Shown here: positions 42,600-56,400 of the stretch, piece after piece
Layout: each line of letters starts with the position of its first letter
Numbering within the stretch: the first letter of the stretch is position 1
Assembly (NCBI RefSeq): GCF_036785885.1
Contig: NC_092326.1
Coordinates: 3,968,001-4,032,000, forward strand
Reading direction: 5' to 3'
Origin: Coffea arabica
Lineage: Eukaryota; Streptophyta; Magnoliopsida; Gentianales; Rubiaceae
DNA length: 64,000 bases
Notes under the pieces: generated by a model
What the model was told of the DNA's origin: nothing
Databases searched by the model: none
Seen by the model: the letters and a program-made list of their open reading frames with translations, nothing else
Made by a program: the position numbers and the translations under genes

Positions 42600-42950
42600 T
42601 TATGTCAAATCATGGCTCACGCCATATAAAAGAATTGCTACTCTTTTCTCTAAAGTCACTTTATCACAGGGGCCCTCAGTAATGTATCCAGCTTCTCGCA
42701 ATATCCGACATAGTTGAACAAATGTGGGCATATTCATGTGCATGTTGTTAAGCATCCTAATGCACTTTCCCTCCAACAGCTCGTCAACCCAACCCTGACC
42801 TGACATAACACTTGTATGGACTAGTTGCCTTGTCCTTGAAACATGATTTGTTTGAAAGTGCCACGATAGTATTAACACAGCAATTGCAGCTTGTCTTGCA
42901 TCATTTGGGTCATCTAAATTTACTCCAAAATTGGACGAAACCCTAGCCAT
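42600..42950 (-). pseudogene. PIF/Harbinger (ALP1-like) transposase, N-terminal part
   Basis: A frame of 116 codons from ATG (42948-42950) to TAA. The N-terminal domain typical of plant ALP1-like/Harbinger transposases is visible: GWVDELLEGKCIRMLNNMHM, PTFVQLCRILREAGYI, EKRVAILLYGVSHDL. The frame ends exactly where the DDE nuclease should start; the following 175 bp hold only C-terminal-like codons. A real family member is about 350-450 residues, so roughly 200 residues, including all catalytic acids, are absent. Transposition activity is not possible from this copy. Confidence 0.85.
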
Positions 42951-43292
42951 TTATGCTTTGTTTGGACAAAACACCTGCACCTTGAAAAAAAGTGAAGGAT
43001 AAGCACCAAATGAACCCGAAGCTAGGAATATGTGAATTAATGAAGCAACTCTTATATCAAAGTAGAACTCCTATTTATTATTCGCCAACTCGAAAAGTCA
43101 AATATTTGAAATGGGGAAACATTATGGTAGGGCTACAAATGATCCAAACTACATAATGAAACAAACAAAGTGCAAATTCATTTCCCAACAGGGAAAACCA
43201 GCAGCCATCAATCACAAATAGAAATCTTTTACATTAAAACATGCAAACAAAACCTTCCAACTGGTGCTTAACCCCCTAGGCACATGCAGGTC

Positions 43293-44391
43293 TCAATCAT
43301 CTAGGTGCCCCCCCCCAATATTCAGTGCATATAACCGCTTCCTAGCCTCACTCTTCTGACTCAAAAACATCCTCCGATGGTCAGCGGAATCAGCCAACTT
43401 GCAAGCTGCTGTGACAAATACTTTATCCGACAAGCCTTCTATTTTGGTTAAGGCTTCAGCTGCCTTTAACACCGAGTAAGGGTCATCATCCATGTAAATC
43501 GGAGGAGGAGGAGCTGGAGCAGCAACAGGTGGAGGAGGTGGGGCATCTACGCTCTGGGACATGCTCCGATCGGAAGCAAACGTCGCATCCATCCAAGATA
43601 TTACATTATTGTAGGAGGAGCGACTTAGCCCAGGCGGGGGGTCGCCGTCTCTGGCGGATGAAGATTCCGGAGTCTTCCTTTTCCCTTTGCCTTTGCCTTT
43701 CAAATGTTTGGCATCCGATTTCCCAATTGACTGCATAGGAGGGATCATATCATCAGTCAGGTTCACGTGCTCCGTGCCCTGGCCACCCATATTGTCACAC
43801 GTTTGATTTTGCCTCGCTCTTATCTCGTCATTGATGTCAACTGGTGGTTGGTTTGAGTCCCTTGCATATCGCCCTTGGGCATCCATTTTGTCAAACACCT
43901 CCGACAATATGTAGAAGACACGGCAATCTTTGTTGTGGTAAGTCTTAAAGGATGGATTCTCCTACACATTTAACACCAAAAAGAACATAAAAGGATGTTA
44001 AAAAATAGTTTTTTACACTTTATACGCTTATGTAATGCAAAAGAAAAAATTAATTTTCAACCTTAATCACAGCTTGCCATTTGCTTTCGTCCATGATTAC
44101 AGTCTGGAGGAGGGGATCCCATCCGGCCCCAGTCACCCTCAATCGCATGCGATTGTATTCTTGTGTCAGATGGCGTAATGCATAATACTTCGCCTTGATT
44201 TGAGTTGGATCAAAGTGGCATCCTTTTTTGGCAAATTTATCAACAATTGCCGGGAAGACCTCACTCTTTAAGCTGCCCTTGTTCATTCTATTAGCCCGTT
44301 TAAATTCAACCAAGTACTCCGCAAATTCAAGCTCTCGCTCCATTGGAAATTGGGCTCGACCTTGCCTTGATGAACCAACCTTACCAGCCAT
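43293..44391 (-). CDS. Myb/SANT-like DNA-binding protein (PIF/Harbinger ORF1 type)
   Basis: Exon 1 runs 44391 to 44062 and exon 2 runs 43961 to 43293; the 100-bp intron (43962-44061) is GT-AG in phase 0. The Myb/SANT-like domain lies in exon 1 (after MAGKVGSSRQGRAQFPMERE): EFAEYLVEFKRANRMNKGSL, GCHFDPTQIKAKYYALRHLT, ending WDPLLQTVIMDESKWQAVIK. Exon 2 opens with ENPSFKTYHNKDCRVFYILS, then a variable linker with a basic KGKGKGKRK, a proline run, and an alpha-helical C-terminus (YSVLKAAEALTKIEGLSDKV, DHRRMFLSQKSEARKRLYAL). Such Myb-like proteins are the DNA-binding partners of PIF/Harbinger transposases, and the transposase remnant lies just downstream in the same direction. It looks intact: about 332 residues. 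It could still act in trans or be a domesticated gene. Confidence 0.85.
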
Positions 44392-44634
44392 TGGTTTTTT
44401 ACACTTTATGTAGGACAAATAAGATTAGCTCGAGTTGGCCATTAAGGATGCTAAACAGAAATTGAATGGCATCTATAGCCCCAATGCATATATAGCAATA
44501 TGGAAGTAATACAGGTGAATCACATGTAAATATTACCAATGAACAACTAGGGCAGCCATGAATACGGGACACACAAAATAGTTAATTCAATATATTAGTG
44601 ACGGGGTTGGAAAAAGAAACGAATTCAATAATAC

Positions 44635-44840
44635 CTTGAAGTAATTGGTGATGCAAAGCTGTAAGTCGTTCTCTCCACACTCGGACCAAGCAGTGCTAAC
44701 AGGATCAGGAAGTATGAGTTTTCCGACTGTGAGCGAAAGTGAAAATTAGCCCTTACAATTCTTAACAGTCCGACATGCAAGGAAAAAAATATATACCCAC
44801 AAAACAAACCTCTAGAAATGGATCTAGTGCGCGGCGGCAT
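44635..44840 (-). CDS. Possible upstream coding exons of the Myb-like gene
   Basis: ATG at 44838-44840 opens a 31-nt exon (MPPRTRSISR) with donor AGAG|GTTTG. After an 83-bp intron with acceptor TTTCGCTCACAG, a 92-nt exon reads VGKLILPDPVSTAWSECGEN, then DLQLCITNYFK, ending at donor AAG|GTATT in phase 0. A weak acceptor at 44404 would join it in frame to CKKPMAGKVGSS of the Myb-like ORF. Splice signals and the open frame support real exons. Whether they belong to ORF1 or to another gene is unclear. Confidence 0.4.
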
Positions 44841-46976
<2,136 letters not shown>

Positions 46977-46994
46977 GAGGCCTATATATATGTG

Positions 46995-47024
46995 GAATAT
47001 ATATGTGTGTGTGTGTGTGTGTGT
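46995..47024. repeat. GT microsatellite
   Basis: (TG)n of about ten units between TATA-rich flanks, right of the atpA fragment. Confidence 0.85.
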
Positions 47025-47070
47025 GGAACATGTATATATAGATGTCTGTGCATGTGTACATATATCGAAC

Positions 47071-47310
47071 ATGTATTACAATTTAGCCCCCTATGTCAAA
47101 ATCCATGTATAACACCCATATGGTTATCAACTAATTTTCATCTTGATATTGTGGTATTTTTTATATTTTTGGGCTCTATTACAGAAAGCAAGTTCCGACG
47201 CTTTGACATTTTAATTTAGACTATGTGAGAGTTATGTAGAACTTTTAAATCAAAAGAGTGTTATATGTAAAAAGCGCTAAAGTACAGGGATGGTGTGTAA
47301 TTTACCTTAA
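47071..47310. mobile_element. MITE related to 37130-37370
   Basis: The left TACAATTTAGCCCCCTATG and right GGGATGGTGTGTAATTTACC form an inverted repeat, with the shared GCTTTGACATTTTAATTTAG core. No TSD was fixed. Confidence 0.55.
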
Positions 47311-48369
47311 GTTTAATGATTTTCCACTCATTTGAGGATGTTGAAACTCATTTACCCTAACTTTTGTAAAAAAAATTATATAAAAAAAAAATCTATTCGG
47401 TTTTGTGTCTTCCATCTTCCTTTCTCTTTCTCTCTCTTCTACACTTTCCAGTCTCTTTCTCTCCCTTTCTTGACTTCCCAGGACTCTATTCTTCTTCTCC
47501 CTTCACAATCTTTCTCCCTTTTCTCATTTCCTAGTCTCTTTTCTACTCTTTTTCTTCACATTATCCAATTCATCTCCTTTTCTTTTCCTCACTGATCTCT
47601 CTCATTCTCGTCCTCTAAGTGTACATTAACCAACAAATGTCTACAAAAGTAACATTGTGTCCAAGTATCACATCTACATAAGGTACCTTTACAAAAGGAA
47701 TCTGAGTTCAAGAAACCAAAGAACGAAGTGAACCGTTGCATGATCAAAGGCAACTTTGTCTTCAATGTCCTTCAGTCATAGCAATAGACTCTATCTTCCA
47801 AAAGTTTGGATGACCAACATTTGTCTGTCATAAAGTAATAAAACAAGTAGATAAGGAGACGAGCACAACACTAAAGGAGAAGTAACTTTGATTAGGTTGC
47901 TTAGATAAAAAAATGCAATCCAAAGAGAACCTAATTCTAAAGGCTATACATACATTCTCAAAGTAGAAGCAGCCCCAGAAAATTAAAATCACGCCCAAAC
48001 TAATGCACAAAATCAGCCCCAGATATAAGTACTGCTATTAAACTTAAATAACAGCCAGTAGTGGTAGAAAACTCAAACAATTTTAGGATGCTAAAAATCT
48101 TTCAATTGGCATTAGGAACTCATTAATATCAAAGGCAGTATATATATGCTCAAAGTACAAGCAACAGCTAATAAAACTAAAGTAAATTAAACCAATTTAA
48201 TGAACAAAATGAGCCCAGAATTAAGAATTGCTATCAAGCTTAAGCAAATTAAAGCCATCAGCTGATAAAATTGAACTAAACTAATCCACAGCCACAACAA
48301 TGTAACCATGAAAAATAATAGGTATCTGTAGCATTCTAATTCAATTAGCTGTATAAGAACGATTCTTTA
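47311..48369. other. No gene; CT-rich block
   Basis: A CT-rich stretch at about 47400-47610 resembles a leader or simple-sequence tract. Nothing else is recognised. Confidence 0.45.
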
Positions 48370-48504
48370 CTAGTTATTATCGCCAGATGTATTTTCACTG
48401 CCTTGCTTCTTAAACTGCATTTTTGCTCTTCAAGCCTTAAGGAGTTCTTGCATTTCAATCTATTGGTTCTGCATTTCAGCTCGTTGGCTCTCAAGCCTTT
48501 GCAT
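48370..48504 (-). pseudogene. Coiled-coil C-terminal remnant
   Basis: One minus-strand frame reads MQRLESQRAEMQNQ, stop, IEMQELLKA, stop, RAKMQFKKQGSENTSGDNN, stop. The heptad-like Glu/Gln/Met pattern and natural-looking C-terminus suggest a decayed last exon with two nonsense mutations. The family is not identified; C-termini of some plant transposon-encoded proteins look like this. Confidence 0.35.
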
Positions 48505-49107
48505 ATAAGGTTACCAGTAAGAAAAAGTGCAACTTGAACTTGGAAGACTGCCAAGGTTCTAGTAGGAATTCCAAGCTCATGTGAAAGAGTTGCAATTGCT
48601 GCAAATAATAACACATGAATCTGTTGAGGAGAAATTACACAGTAAAATCATTACAAGGCAGGAATACAGAAAAAAGGGACAATTTATGTGCAATTACAAA
48701 ATATGCAAAAGAAAGCTCCAATTGATAACTAGAATGAAAATCTACTGAATACAACATGTATTCTCATAGCTGCTGTGCTTTGTATCAGCAAAAGGAGCTT
48801 AATTGGCTAGATGACTATCACTACTCTTTTGCCCTCACAACACTTTTAAGTCTTGACTAGCGCATGGCCTCACTAAGTATATAAAACACAACTGCATTCA
48901 TGGCCTCATCATGTCCATTTTCTCAACTTAGCTCATTGAATTAGTATACAAACACAACTGCATGACCATGTTGTATACAGATTCTTTGCATTCAGCAACA
49001 TTTACAAAATAAGGGAAATAGGAGCAAGAAAGGATGGAATAATCTAATAGGTTGCTTCCCAGAAAGCAAAAAACATGCACTTGAAGAGGTATGTGTGTGT
49101 GTGTGTG
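48505..49107. other. No gene seen
   Basis: Unrecognised AT-rich sequence; a (TG)n tract at 49090-49112. Confidence 0.45.
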
Positions 49108-49347
49108 TGTGTATGAACAAAACTCCTGCATGGTACCTAGCTGCTTGGACTTTTAACTTTGATGTTTGAATGTGATAAACAACGAACCTCTAAGAAAGGA
49201 TAAAAACATATAAATATGTACCCAAAGCTGTTCTAGACCAGTACTAATCATTTTTCTTCATCAGTCTCTAGTAATGAAAAAGGAAGAGAAATAGAGTAGC
49301 TTATAGTACTAAATTAGCACTAGCTACTACCCTTGACAGGAAACAAC
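49108..49347. repeat. 240-bp direct repeat, copy A
   Basis: Recurs at 49959-50200 in the same orientation with about nine of ten bases matching (shared: AACTTTTAACTTTGATG-type, ACAAACAACGAACCTCTAA, ATCAGTCTCTAGTAAT, TACTAAATTAGCACTAGCTA). The DNA between (49348-49958) includes a poly-T tract and no gene. Without primer-binding site or TG...CA ends it is not called an LTR. Confidence 0.85.
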
Positions 49348-49958
49348 TCTTTATTTTTTTTTTTTTCTAATGGCTAACCCCATATACGGGGACAGAAGCC
49401 ACCCCAAAACTTTATTAATGACATGTGTGTGGCATGCAGTTGATTTTGCAAATGGGGAGCTAAAAGAGGAAACTTTTCCTATTTTATTTGCATTTGCCGA
49501 GAGTAAGTTTTCTGGTGGTTTTTAACAGTTGATAAATGGGATTCTGAATTTAGCAAAAGATTTCAAATTTACTTCCAGCTCATGCTTGACATCCGTTTTT
49601 TGACGAAATTGAATCTGTTGTGCTATTACTTTACTCATACCTATACTTTGTTCTCTGCAAAATCAAATTGATTATACTTGTTCACTATTGTTCCTTAAAG
49701 CAAATCAAAAGAACCCATTTCCTCTTGGAGGGGAGTGAAAAAGTTGTCTTGGTTGTTATCCCAGGCTGGCATCTTGATCATATGTCCAAATCCTATGCTT
49801 CAATCTGAGTAATGGTGAAACTATATAGAAGAGAAAACAAATACAAAAATTGAAGGCAGAGAGTACAAGCACAAGCTTGCTGTCTAAAATTTCTTTTGTT
49901 ATAAAAGAAGACATCTTTTGGAGGAAGCTTATACAACACAGGAAACAACTCAACTTCA

Positions 49959-50200
49959 TATATGAACAAAGCTCCTGCGTAATACCTAGCTACTTAAACT
50001 TTTAACTTTGATGCTTGAATATGACAAACAACGAACCTCTAATAAAGGATAAGAACATATAAATATATATCCAAAGCAATTCTAGACCCGTACTAATCAT
50101 TTTTTTTTTCATCAGTCTCTAGTAATTAAAAAGGAAGAGAAATACGCTAGCTTGTAGTACTAAATTAGCACTAGCTAGTACCTTTGACAGAAAACAACTC
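49959..50200. repeat. 240-bp direct repeat, copy B
   Basis: Partner of 49108-49347, offset about 851 bp. The word AGGAAACAACTC, which ends copy A, also occurs just before copy B, consistent with a tandem duplication of an 850-bp unit followed by divergence. Confidence 0.85.
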
Positions 50201-50609
50201 AAATTTATCCCCTACAAAATACAGCGGAGCCAAGACAATTGGCCAAAAGCTTCCAGCTAAATTAAAATTAGAGCACAAAAACTTTGTGATCGGAAAAATT
50301 GATCACGTAAATAACCACACAGAGGCGATAGCATCTAATACTCAAGAGATCCAAAAAGAATTTGGGCAGAAATTTTCAGAAAATAAAAAGAGAAAGATTA
50401 GGCCAGAATTATTTGGAAAATTTTAGGGAAAATAGGAGAGAGAAAAAACCAACCTTTTGTCACTTGGACAAAACACGGGCCCTTCAACACCGGACAGCCA
50501 CTGGAAAGTGATGGGTAGAGGTGAGAGAGTGAGAGGGAAAGAGTCGGAGAGACTCGGAGAGAGGGTGTTGGTTTTCTTATGAGAGTGATTTCCTTCGCTC
50601 TGATTAGAT
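50201..50609. other. No gene seen
   Basis: A short ORF at 50184-50426 shows no family. A purine-rich stretch lies at about 50510-50570. Confidence 0.4.
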
Positions 50610-51925
50610 TAGCTGTTTTTTAGTTGTTTTTCAAAGACTTTTGTAACGGTTTATATTAAAAATATTTATTATAGATATTTTTTGAATTATTTTTAGAAAT
50701 ATTTTTAAAATATATTTTAAAATATTTTTATAATTTATAACTTTTTTTGAATTTTTTTTTTATTTTATACCACCCATCCACACCTCCTCCTTCCTCCTTT
50801 CCCATCTCTTCTTTCTCTTCTTCTCCTTCTCCCGCCTCTTTCCTCTCCCTCCTCTTTCTCCTCAATCCTCCCTCTTTCCTTTTCCTTCTTTCTCCTCCAT
50901 TTCTTTCCCCTCAATTCCAAACTCTTTTCTCACTCACGGGTGATGGCTGTGACTCTAACCACCACTCCAGCCGTGTTCTTCTTGGTCGCTATTAGAAAAA
51001 TTGCGACCTTTCTGCGCGCGATCAGATTTGGTCGTAGCTAGGAAGGTTGCAATCAATGGAAGGGAGAGGGAATTGGGGGGCTTGGAAAAGAAAAGGAGAA
51101 TGGAGGAAGGAGAAGGAGAGAGAGAATGAGGAAGAAAGGAGGAGGAGAAGGAGAGAGCGAGGAAAGATGGGGGGAGAGAGAGAGGAGAAAAGGTCGTGGG
51201 TGTGAGGGTAATGGCGGCGGTGGTGGTGGTAGAAAGTGATGGGTGATAGTGATGGTGTTTTTTTTTTTTTTGTATATTTGAAATTGTTTTTGATATATTG
51301 CCTGGATGTGATGTTTTTGGAATTATTTTTGTTTGTGTATTACTGTAACATTTATGTATGAAAAACTTGTTTTTCAAAAATTGAACAATCCAAACAGAGT
51401 CGAGATTTTTGAAAACAAGTTTTTTATGTACAATACTGTAATGCACAAAAAAAACAACTCCAAAATATCACATCCATACAAAATATCAAAAAAAATTTCA
51501 AATATACAAAAAAAAAACACATACACCACCACCAACCACCAAAAACACACCACCACTCGCCGCCCCTTCCCCCTCTTCTCCCTCATCCTCTTCTCCCTAC
51601 TCCCTCCCCACGTCTCTCCAGCTACCCCCTTCCCTTTCTCCCTCTCTCTGGCCGCGACTTGCAACCAAAGAGAGGGAAGGGGTGGTAGAAGTGGGTGGGG
51701 AGGAGGGAGGAGGGGATGGGAGAGGTGGGGCAGTGGTGGGTGATTGTAAGATTTTATAAAAATTTAAAAATATTTTATTAAAATTTTAATTTTAAAAATA
51801 ACCCCACCCAAAAATATATTTCCAAAAACACCTCAAAAACACCTACAGTAAAAATTTTTTACCTACATTATTATAGTAAAATATTTCAAAAACATTTCCA
51901 AAAACAACTAATCCAAACGGTGAGC
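50610..51925. mobile_element. Two related MITEs, tail to tail
   Basis: Element A (about 50610-51395) and element B (about 51397-51925) share a CAATCCAAACNG-type terminus and ATTACTGTAACA/ATACTGTAATGCA words in opposite orientation, giving a near-palindrome around 51390. Both interiors hold long pyrimidine- or purine-rich runs (50760-50930, 51060-51200, 51540-51740). The right end reads CTAATCCAAACGG. The ORFs in these runs are low-complexity artefacts. Confidence 0.6.
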
Positions 51926-52097
51926 AGACAGCTTTCTTTCGATGTTTTGTTTTGAACTTCAATTGCACCACTTCCATTTTACCTTTGATTTGATCAAAAT
52001 TTTGACCTCACTAATTTCCCCCCATTTGAGACAAAAATTTTGCAATATTTTTTGTTTTTAGTTTTGTTTGAAGCATAGATTTTACTGTTGCAGTATT

Positions 52098-53790
52098 CAG
52101 TGACGAAGCCAGGATTTGTTTTTTTTTGGGGCCAAAATTTTTTCGAACAAAATTATTTTAATATGTTATGTTCAAAATAATTTTCATCTATTTAAATATA
52201 TGGCATCTTAAAATATCAAATATTAACTTTAATTATAAAGATATGTCTATTTCATAAATATGTAGCATAGTCATAACTAAAATTAAGACAAGAAATAACC
52301 TTTGATTAAATATCTTATAACATCATAAACCACCTAAGTTGCACATTATGATAAGATGCTCCAATATGTCACTTGTGCAAAAACAAAAATATAACTATGC
52401 AATATAAATATAACTATTTTCAATTAAAAAGAGATAAAAATTATGTTAACATGTTTTGAAATTTCATCCTCTTTTATTAAACGTAAATTGAGCTTTACGT
52501 TCTTTTATAGAACTAAATTCATTTATAATTGAATCAATGGTAAATTTTCGAACAACTTCCTTTTTTTATGTGCATTGTTAGACAATCATTCAAGAAATTA
52601 TCTTTTATCTTGTTTTGGAGTTTTGTTTTGATTATTTTCATAATTGAAAATGTCCATTCTATAGACTATAGAACGAAGCTCGGATTTTTTCCTTGGGAGG
52701 GGGGCCAAAATTTTTTGGATAAAATTATCTTAATATGTTATATTCAAAATAATTTTCATCGATTTAAATATATGACATCTTAAAATATCAAATATTAAAT
52801 TTAATTATAAAGGTATGTCTATTTCATAAATATGCAGCATAATCATAACAAAAATTAGAACAAGAAATAATCTTTGATTAAATATCTTATAACATTACAA
52901 ACTATCCAAATTGTACATTATGAGAAGATGATCCAATACGTCACTTGTGCAAAAACAAAAATATAACTATGCAGTATAAATATAACTATTTTCAATTAAA
53001 AAAAGATAAAAGTTATGTTCGCACGCCTTGAAATTTCAACCTCTTTTCTTAAAAGTAAATTGAATTTTACATTATTTCATATAACTAAATTCATCTATAA
53101 TTGAATCAGTGCTAAATTTTTGAACAACTTCCCTTTTTGATGTATATTGTTAGACAATCATTCAAGAAATTATCTTTTATCTTGTTTTGCAGTTTTGTTT
53201 TGATTATATTTATAATTGAAAATGTCTGTTCTATAGTTGTAGTTGATACATGAAGAGTGAAAACAAATATAATCAATCTGTCAACAACATGATAGATGAC
53301 TCAATTTCTTGTCTTCACCAAGCCTTCAAGTAATTATTTGTATATTTGTATATGGGTCAACAAGAGGATGGATCACTAATTTTAAATTTTTTATCAATTA
53401 GGCTAAGTTGTATATTTGTATATGGACCAATAAAGTAATTATTTTTATTTTAGCCCATTCATAATTATGAATTGAGTCTTTTATTATAATATATCAAATT
53501 GGGTCAATTTACTATGGATCATGAAATTATATGTTTAATTTTTTGAATGTTAAATAATTAGCACAATAAAAAAATAAATAACTTTTTTTGAAGAAAAAAT
53601 TAAATCAAAGGTGGCTAATTCATACACACACACACACACACATATATAAACTCTCATAATATAAACTAAAATTGTAAAAAATTAGAGGGGCCAACTTTGT
53701 CTTATACATATATTTACATACTATGAATTAAAAATTTCAAAACTTAGGGGGGGCCATGGCCCCCCTCAGCCCCCCTTGGCTCCATCATTG
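52098..53790. mobile_element. hAT-type element with 570-bp internal tandem duplication
   Basis: The left end CAGTGACGAAGCCAGG and the reverse-complemented right end CAATGATGGAGCCAAGG are the well-known hAT-type terminus; perfect 8-bp TSDs GCAGTATT lie at 52090-52097 and 53791-53798. Two direct copies (about 52105-52670 and 52675-53245) share GGGGCCAAAATTTTTT, TAATATGTTATNTTCAAAATA and AAGAAATTATCTTTTATCTTG. The second copy also starts with a GAAGCTCGGATTTT terminus-like sequence. No transposase is encoded. Confidence 0.85.
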
Positions 53791-53798
53791 GCAGTATT

Positions 53799-54039
53799 CT
53801 TCCTTATTTTTTAAACACAAAAACAAAAATTTCCATCATAGGTGGCAAAATTTGTTAAATTCATATAAGTGAAAATCTACTTATATTAAATTTCTAATAG
53901 TTCTTACAGGTGCTAAAATTTTATACCAATTTCTCATAATTGCAAAACCAAAGTACATCTTATAACTGAAAATAATGTTCTTAAATTATATGGTAATCAA
54001 ATAGTGTCATTAAAAACAATCTAGTACTAATAATAATAT
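53799..54039. other. No gene seen
   Basis: Unrecognised AT-rich sequence before the CACTA end. Confidence 0.4.
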
Positions 54040-54424
54040 ATTGCAAGTAGTTGTAAAAAAATTGAAGACAATTGAGTGATGACAACCGATTATCACTAAG
54101 GCTATTCACAGTTATAATGACAACCATATATTGTCACTAAACAAAGATCAGTGACAACAAGTGAAAGTCTTCAGTAAACAAGAACCAACAATAATGATAG
54201 CATTCACTGAGTCGTCATTATTGTATACTTCAAACACTCCGCACATTCGAGATCTGTTGGCAGGGTTACACTTGAGACGACATAATCAAGTCGTCACCTA
54301 TATAATTGGCTCCTATGAGATGCATGTGACGAATATAAAATCACGAGTAAAGCACCTCCTTCTGTGATAACATTCGTTTCGGCACTGACAAATATTGTCA
54401 ATGCTAACCAATTTTCTTGTAGTG
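54040..54424. mobile_element. CACTA (En/Spm) element end
   Basis: It ends CCAATTTTCTTGTAGTG, the reverse complement of the classic CACTACAAGAAAATTGG terminus. Subterminal motifs alternate in both orientations (GACAATATTTGTCA-like, CAGTGACAACAAG, ATTATCACTAAGG, CAAGTCGTCACC). No matching left CACTA terminus was found, so the element is truncated or the left end has decayed. Confidence 0.75.
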
Positions 54425-55325
54425 GATACTCGTGCGAATCATGCTAATATAAGTCTGTATCCTATAAGGATTTGTCATGTATATCTCTCATCATTTGTTG
54501 ATAGTAAAGCATGTCTCAATCGGTTTGAGACAGATTACACACTTGTAGAGACTTCCTATAAAAACATGAGGAACCTAAATCTCATTAGGTCTCTAGGGTA
54601 GTGAGCAATAGAAAGTGAGGGGAAATTAATTAGAATAAAGTTTGTAGATTGAGGGGTTTTAGAATTTATAAGATGTCTATTTGCATTTATAAGATGTCTA
54701 TTTGCCCATTCCCACAAGAACATATAATGATGAACCTGATGTTTTGTTAAAGAAAGGATAAGGTAAATTCTGCATGGGACATTTGTTCGATTTTGTGCCA
54801 TCACAGAATATAGAAGGGGGACTCCCATTGGTTTTGTGAAACACTTTTCTAGCAATGTTTTATTTTCTTGAGCCAAATATTGTGAACACAAAGAAACAGG
54901 GTTTTGAAAGCTAGACCGAATTTGTTTGACCAGTCGAATCACGAATCGGCCACGTTATCGGTTTGGTTCAATAGTTAATCCAGAAATTCAATTTAACCCA
55001 TAAAACTAGGTCAAGAACTGATTATACCAGTAGAAACCGAGAGCAACCAGATTCACTTTTATGTTGTACCTTTAACAAAAATATTTAGTTTATTCAGAAT
55101 TTTTAATACTGAAATAAATAGAAAAAGATTAAATCATTGAATCCAGGTTGAACAAGTCAAATTGCAAACTAGAAACTCTTCCGATTTACTCCCCGTCCAA
55201 ATTTTAAAACATTACAAAGCAATATAATACATAAACACACCTTTTTTATTTTCCGGAGGCAGTAATGATTAAGAAGTCGGTGGTTACAAAAGGAAAACAA
55301 CAGTACTACTCAAGAAAGAGTTGGA
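54425..55325. other. No gene; 21-bp tandem duplication
   Basis: TTTATAAGATGTCTATTTGC occurs twice in a row at about 54663-54704. ORFs are short and unrecognised. Confidence 0.45.
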
Positions 55326-56400
55326 AGCACTTGTGATGATGACACTTGGTTCACAACTTGGAATCGAACTCGGATTTGGGATCATTCATTCTGGGTTTGA
55401 AATAGATTCAGTCATTCCAATACATCTGTTTGGTTCAGTACCAGAAATGTATATAATTACTATAGTTAATATTTGGTTCGTTGGTTCTTTCGAAATAGGA
55501 TATAAGAAATTTTCACTAATTAAATGTATCAGCATAAATGTATTAGTAAATTTAGTATAACTAATTAATAATTTCTATTAGTAAACATGTATAATTAATA
55601 GTATAATTGATAATATCAATTATATTACATATACTAATATGCATTATATAATACATATAACAAATAATATCATTATTATAAGCTTGTAACTAATTAAATT
55701 AAATATTTTATATATAATTAAATACAAGTATACAAATATTATAATATAATTATAATTATATAATATATATATTAATTATACTAGTATATTATATAATTAT
55801 AATGTATATTATATATTAAATATAATTATTATTATTATATTTATAATAATAAATATAAATATATAATATATTGTTATATGCACATATACATTATAATTAT
55901 ATGCACATATAATATGCATTTATAAATATATATTTATAAATAATATAAATATATTATTATATAATATTAATATATTTATAATATATATTATATAAATATA
56001 ATTATATTTAATTAAATAACTCCAATATATATTTATATAACATATGATATATGTGTATATAAAAATTATAAATATATTTATATTTATATTTATTACTATA
56101 AATATATTAATAATTATACTAATATTATAATAAAATATCTAATTATAATTATAATTATAATATATTTTATATGTATATAATTATATATCAATTTTTTTAA
56201 CAGATGGCAGGACGAGCCCTATTTCTAAATGGGAATTAGACTTGGGTTTTGTCCAAAACCCTCCATGTTACTAGGGAATTGGGAAACTCTAAGTTTTTAG
56301 ATATGATTCCAAAATCTTATTCCGATACTAGTAATCCAAACCGCAATTATGGGGTTTATTCCAATTTTTCATTCCAAAACCCTCTTACCAAATGCCACCT
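55326..56400. mobile_element. Degenerate TIR element around an extreme AT block
   Basis: The left side (GACACTTGGTTCACAACTTGG) and the reverse complement of the right (GGTGGCATTTGGTAAGAGGG with TTTGGAATGAAAAATTGG) look like a worn TIR. Between about 55560 and 56190 the DNA is almost pure A+T, built from TAATTATA/ATATATTT words with no repeat period. TSD not found. Confidence 0.45.

Noticed and set aside
49108..50200. LTR pair of a small retroelement
   Set aside because: No TG...CA ends, no primer-binding site or polypurine tract, and no TSD.
50747..51743. Ser/Pro-rich and Glu/Arg-rich ORFs on both strands
   Set aside because: They follow pyrimidine- and purine-rich simple tracts in MITE interiors.
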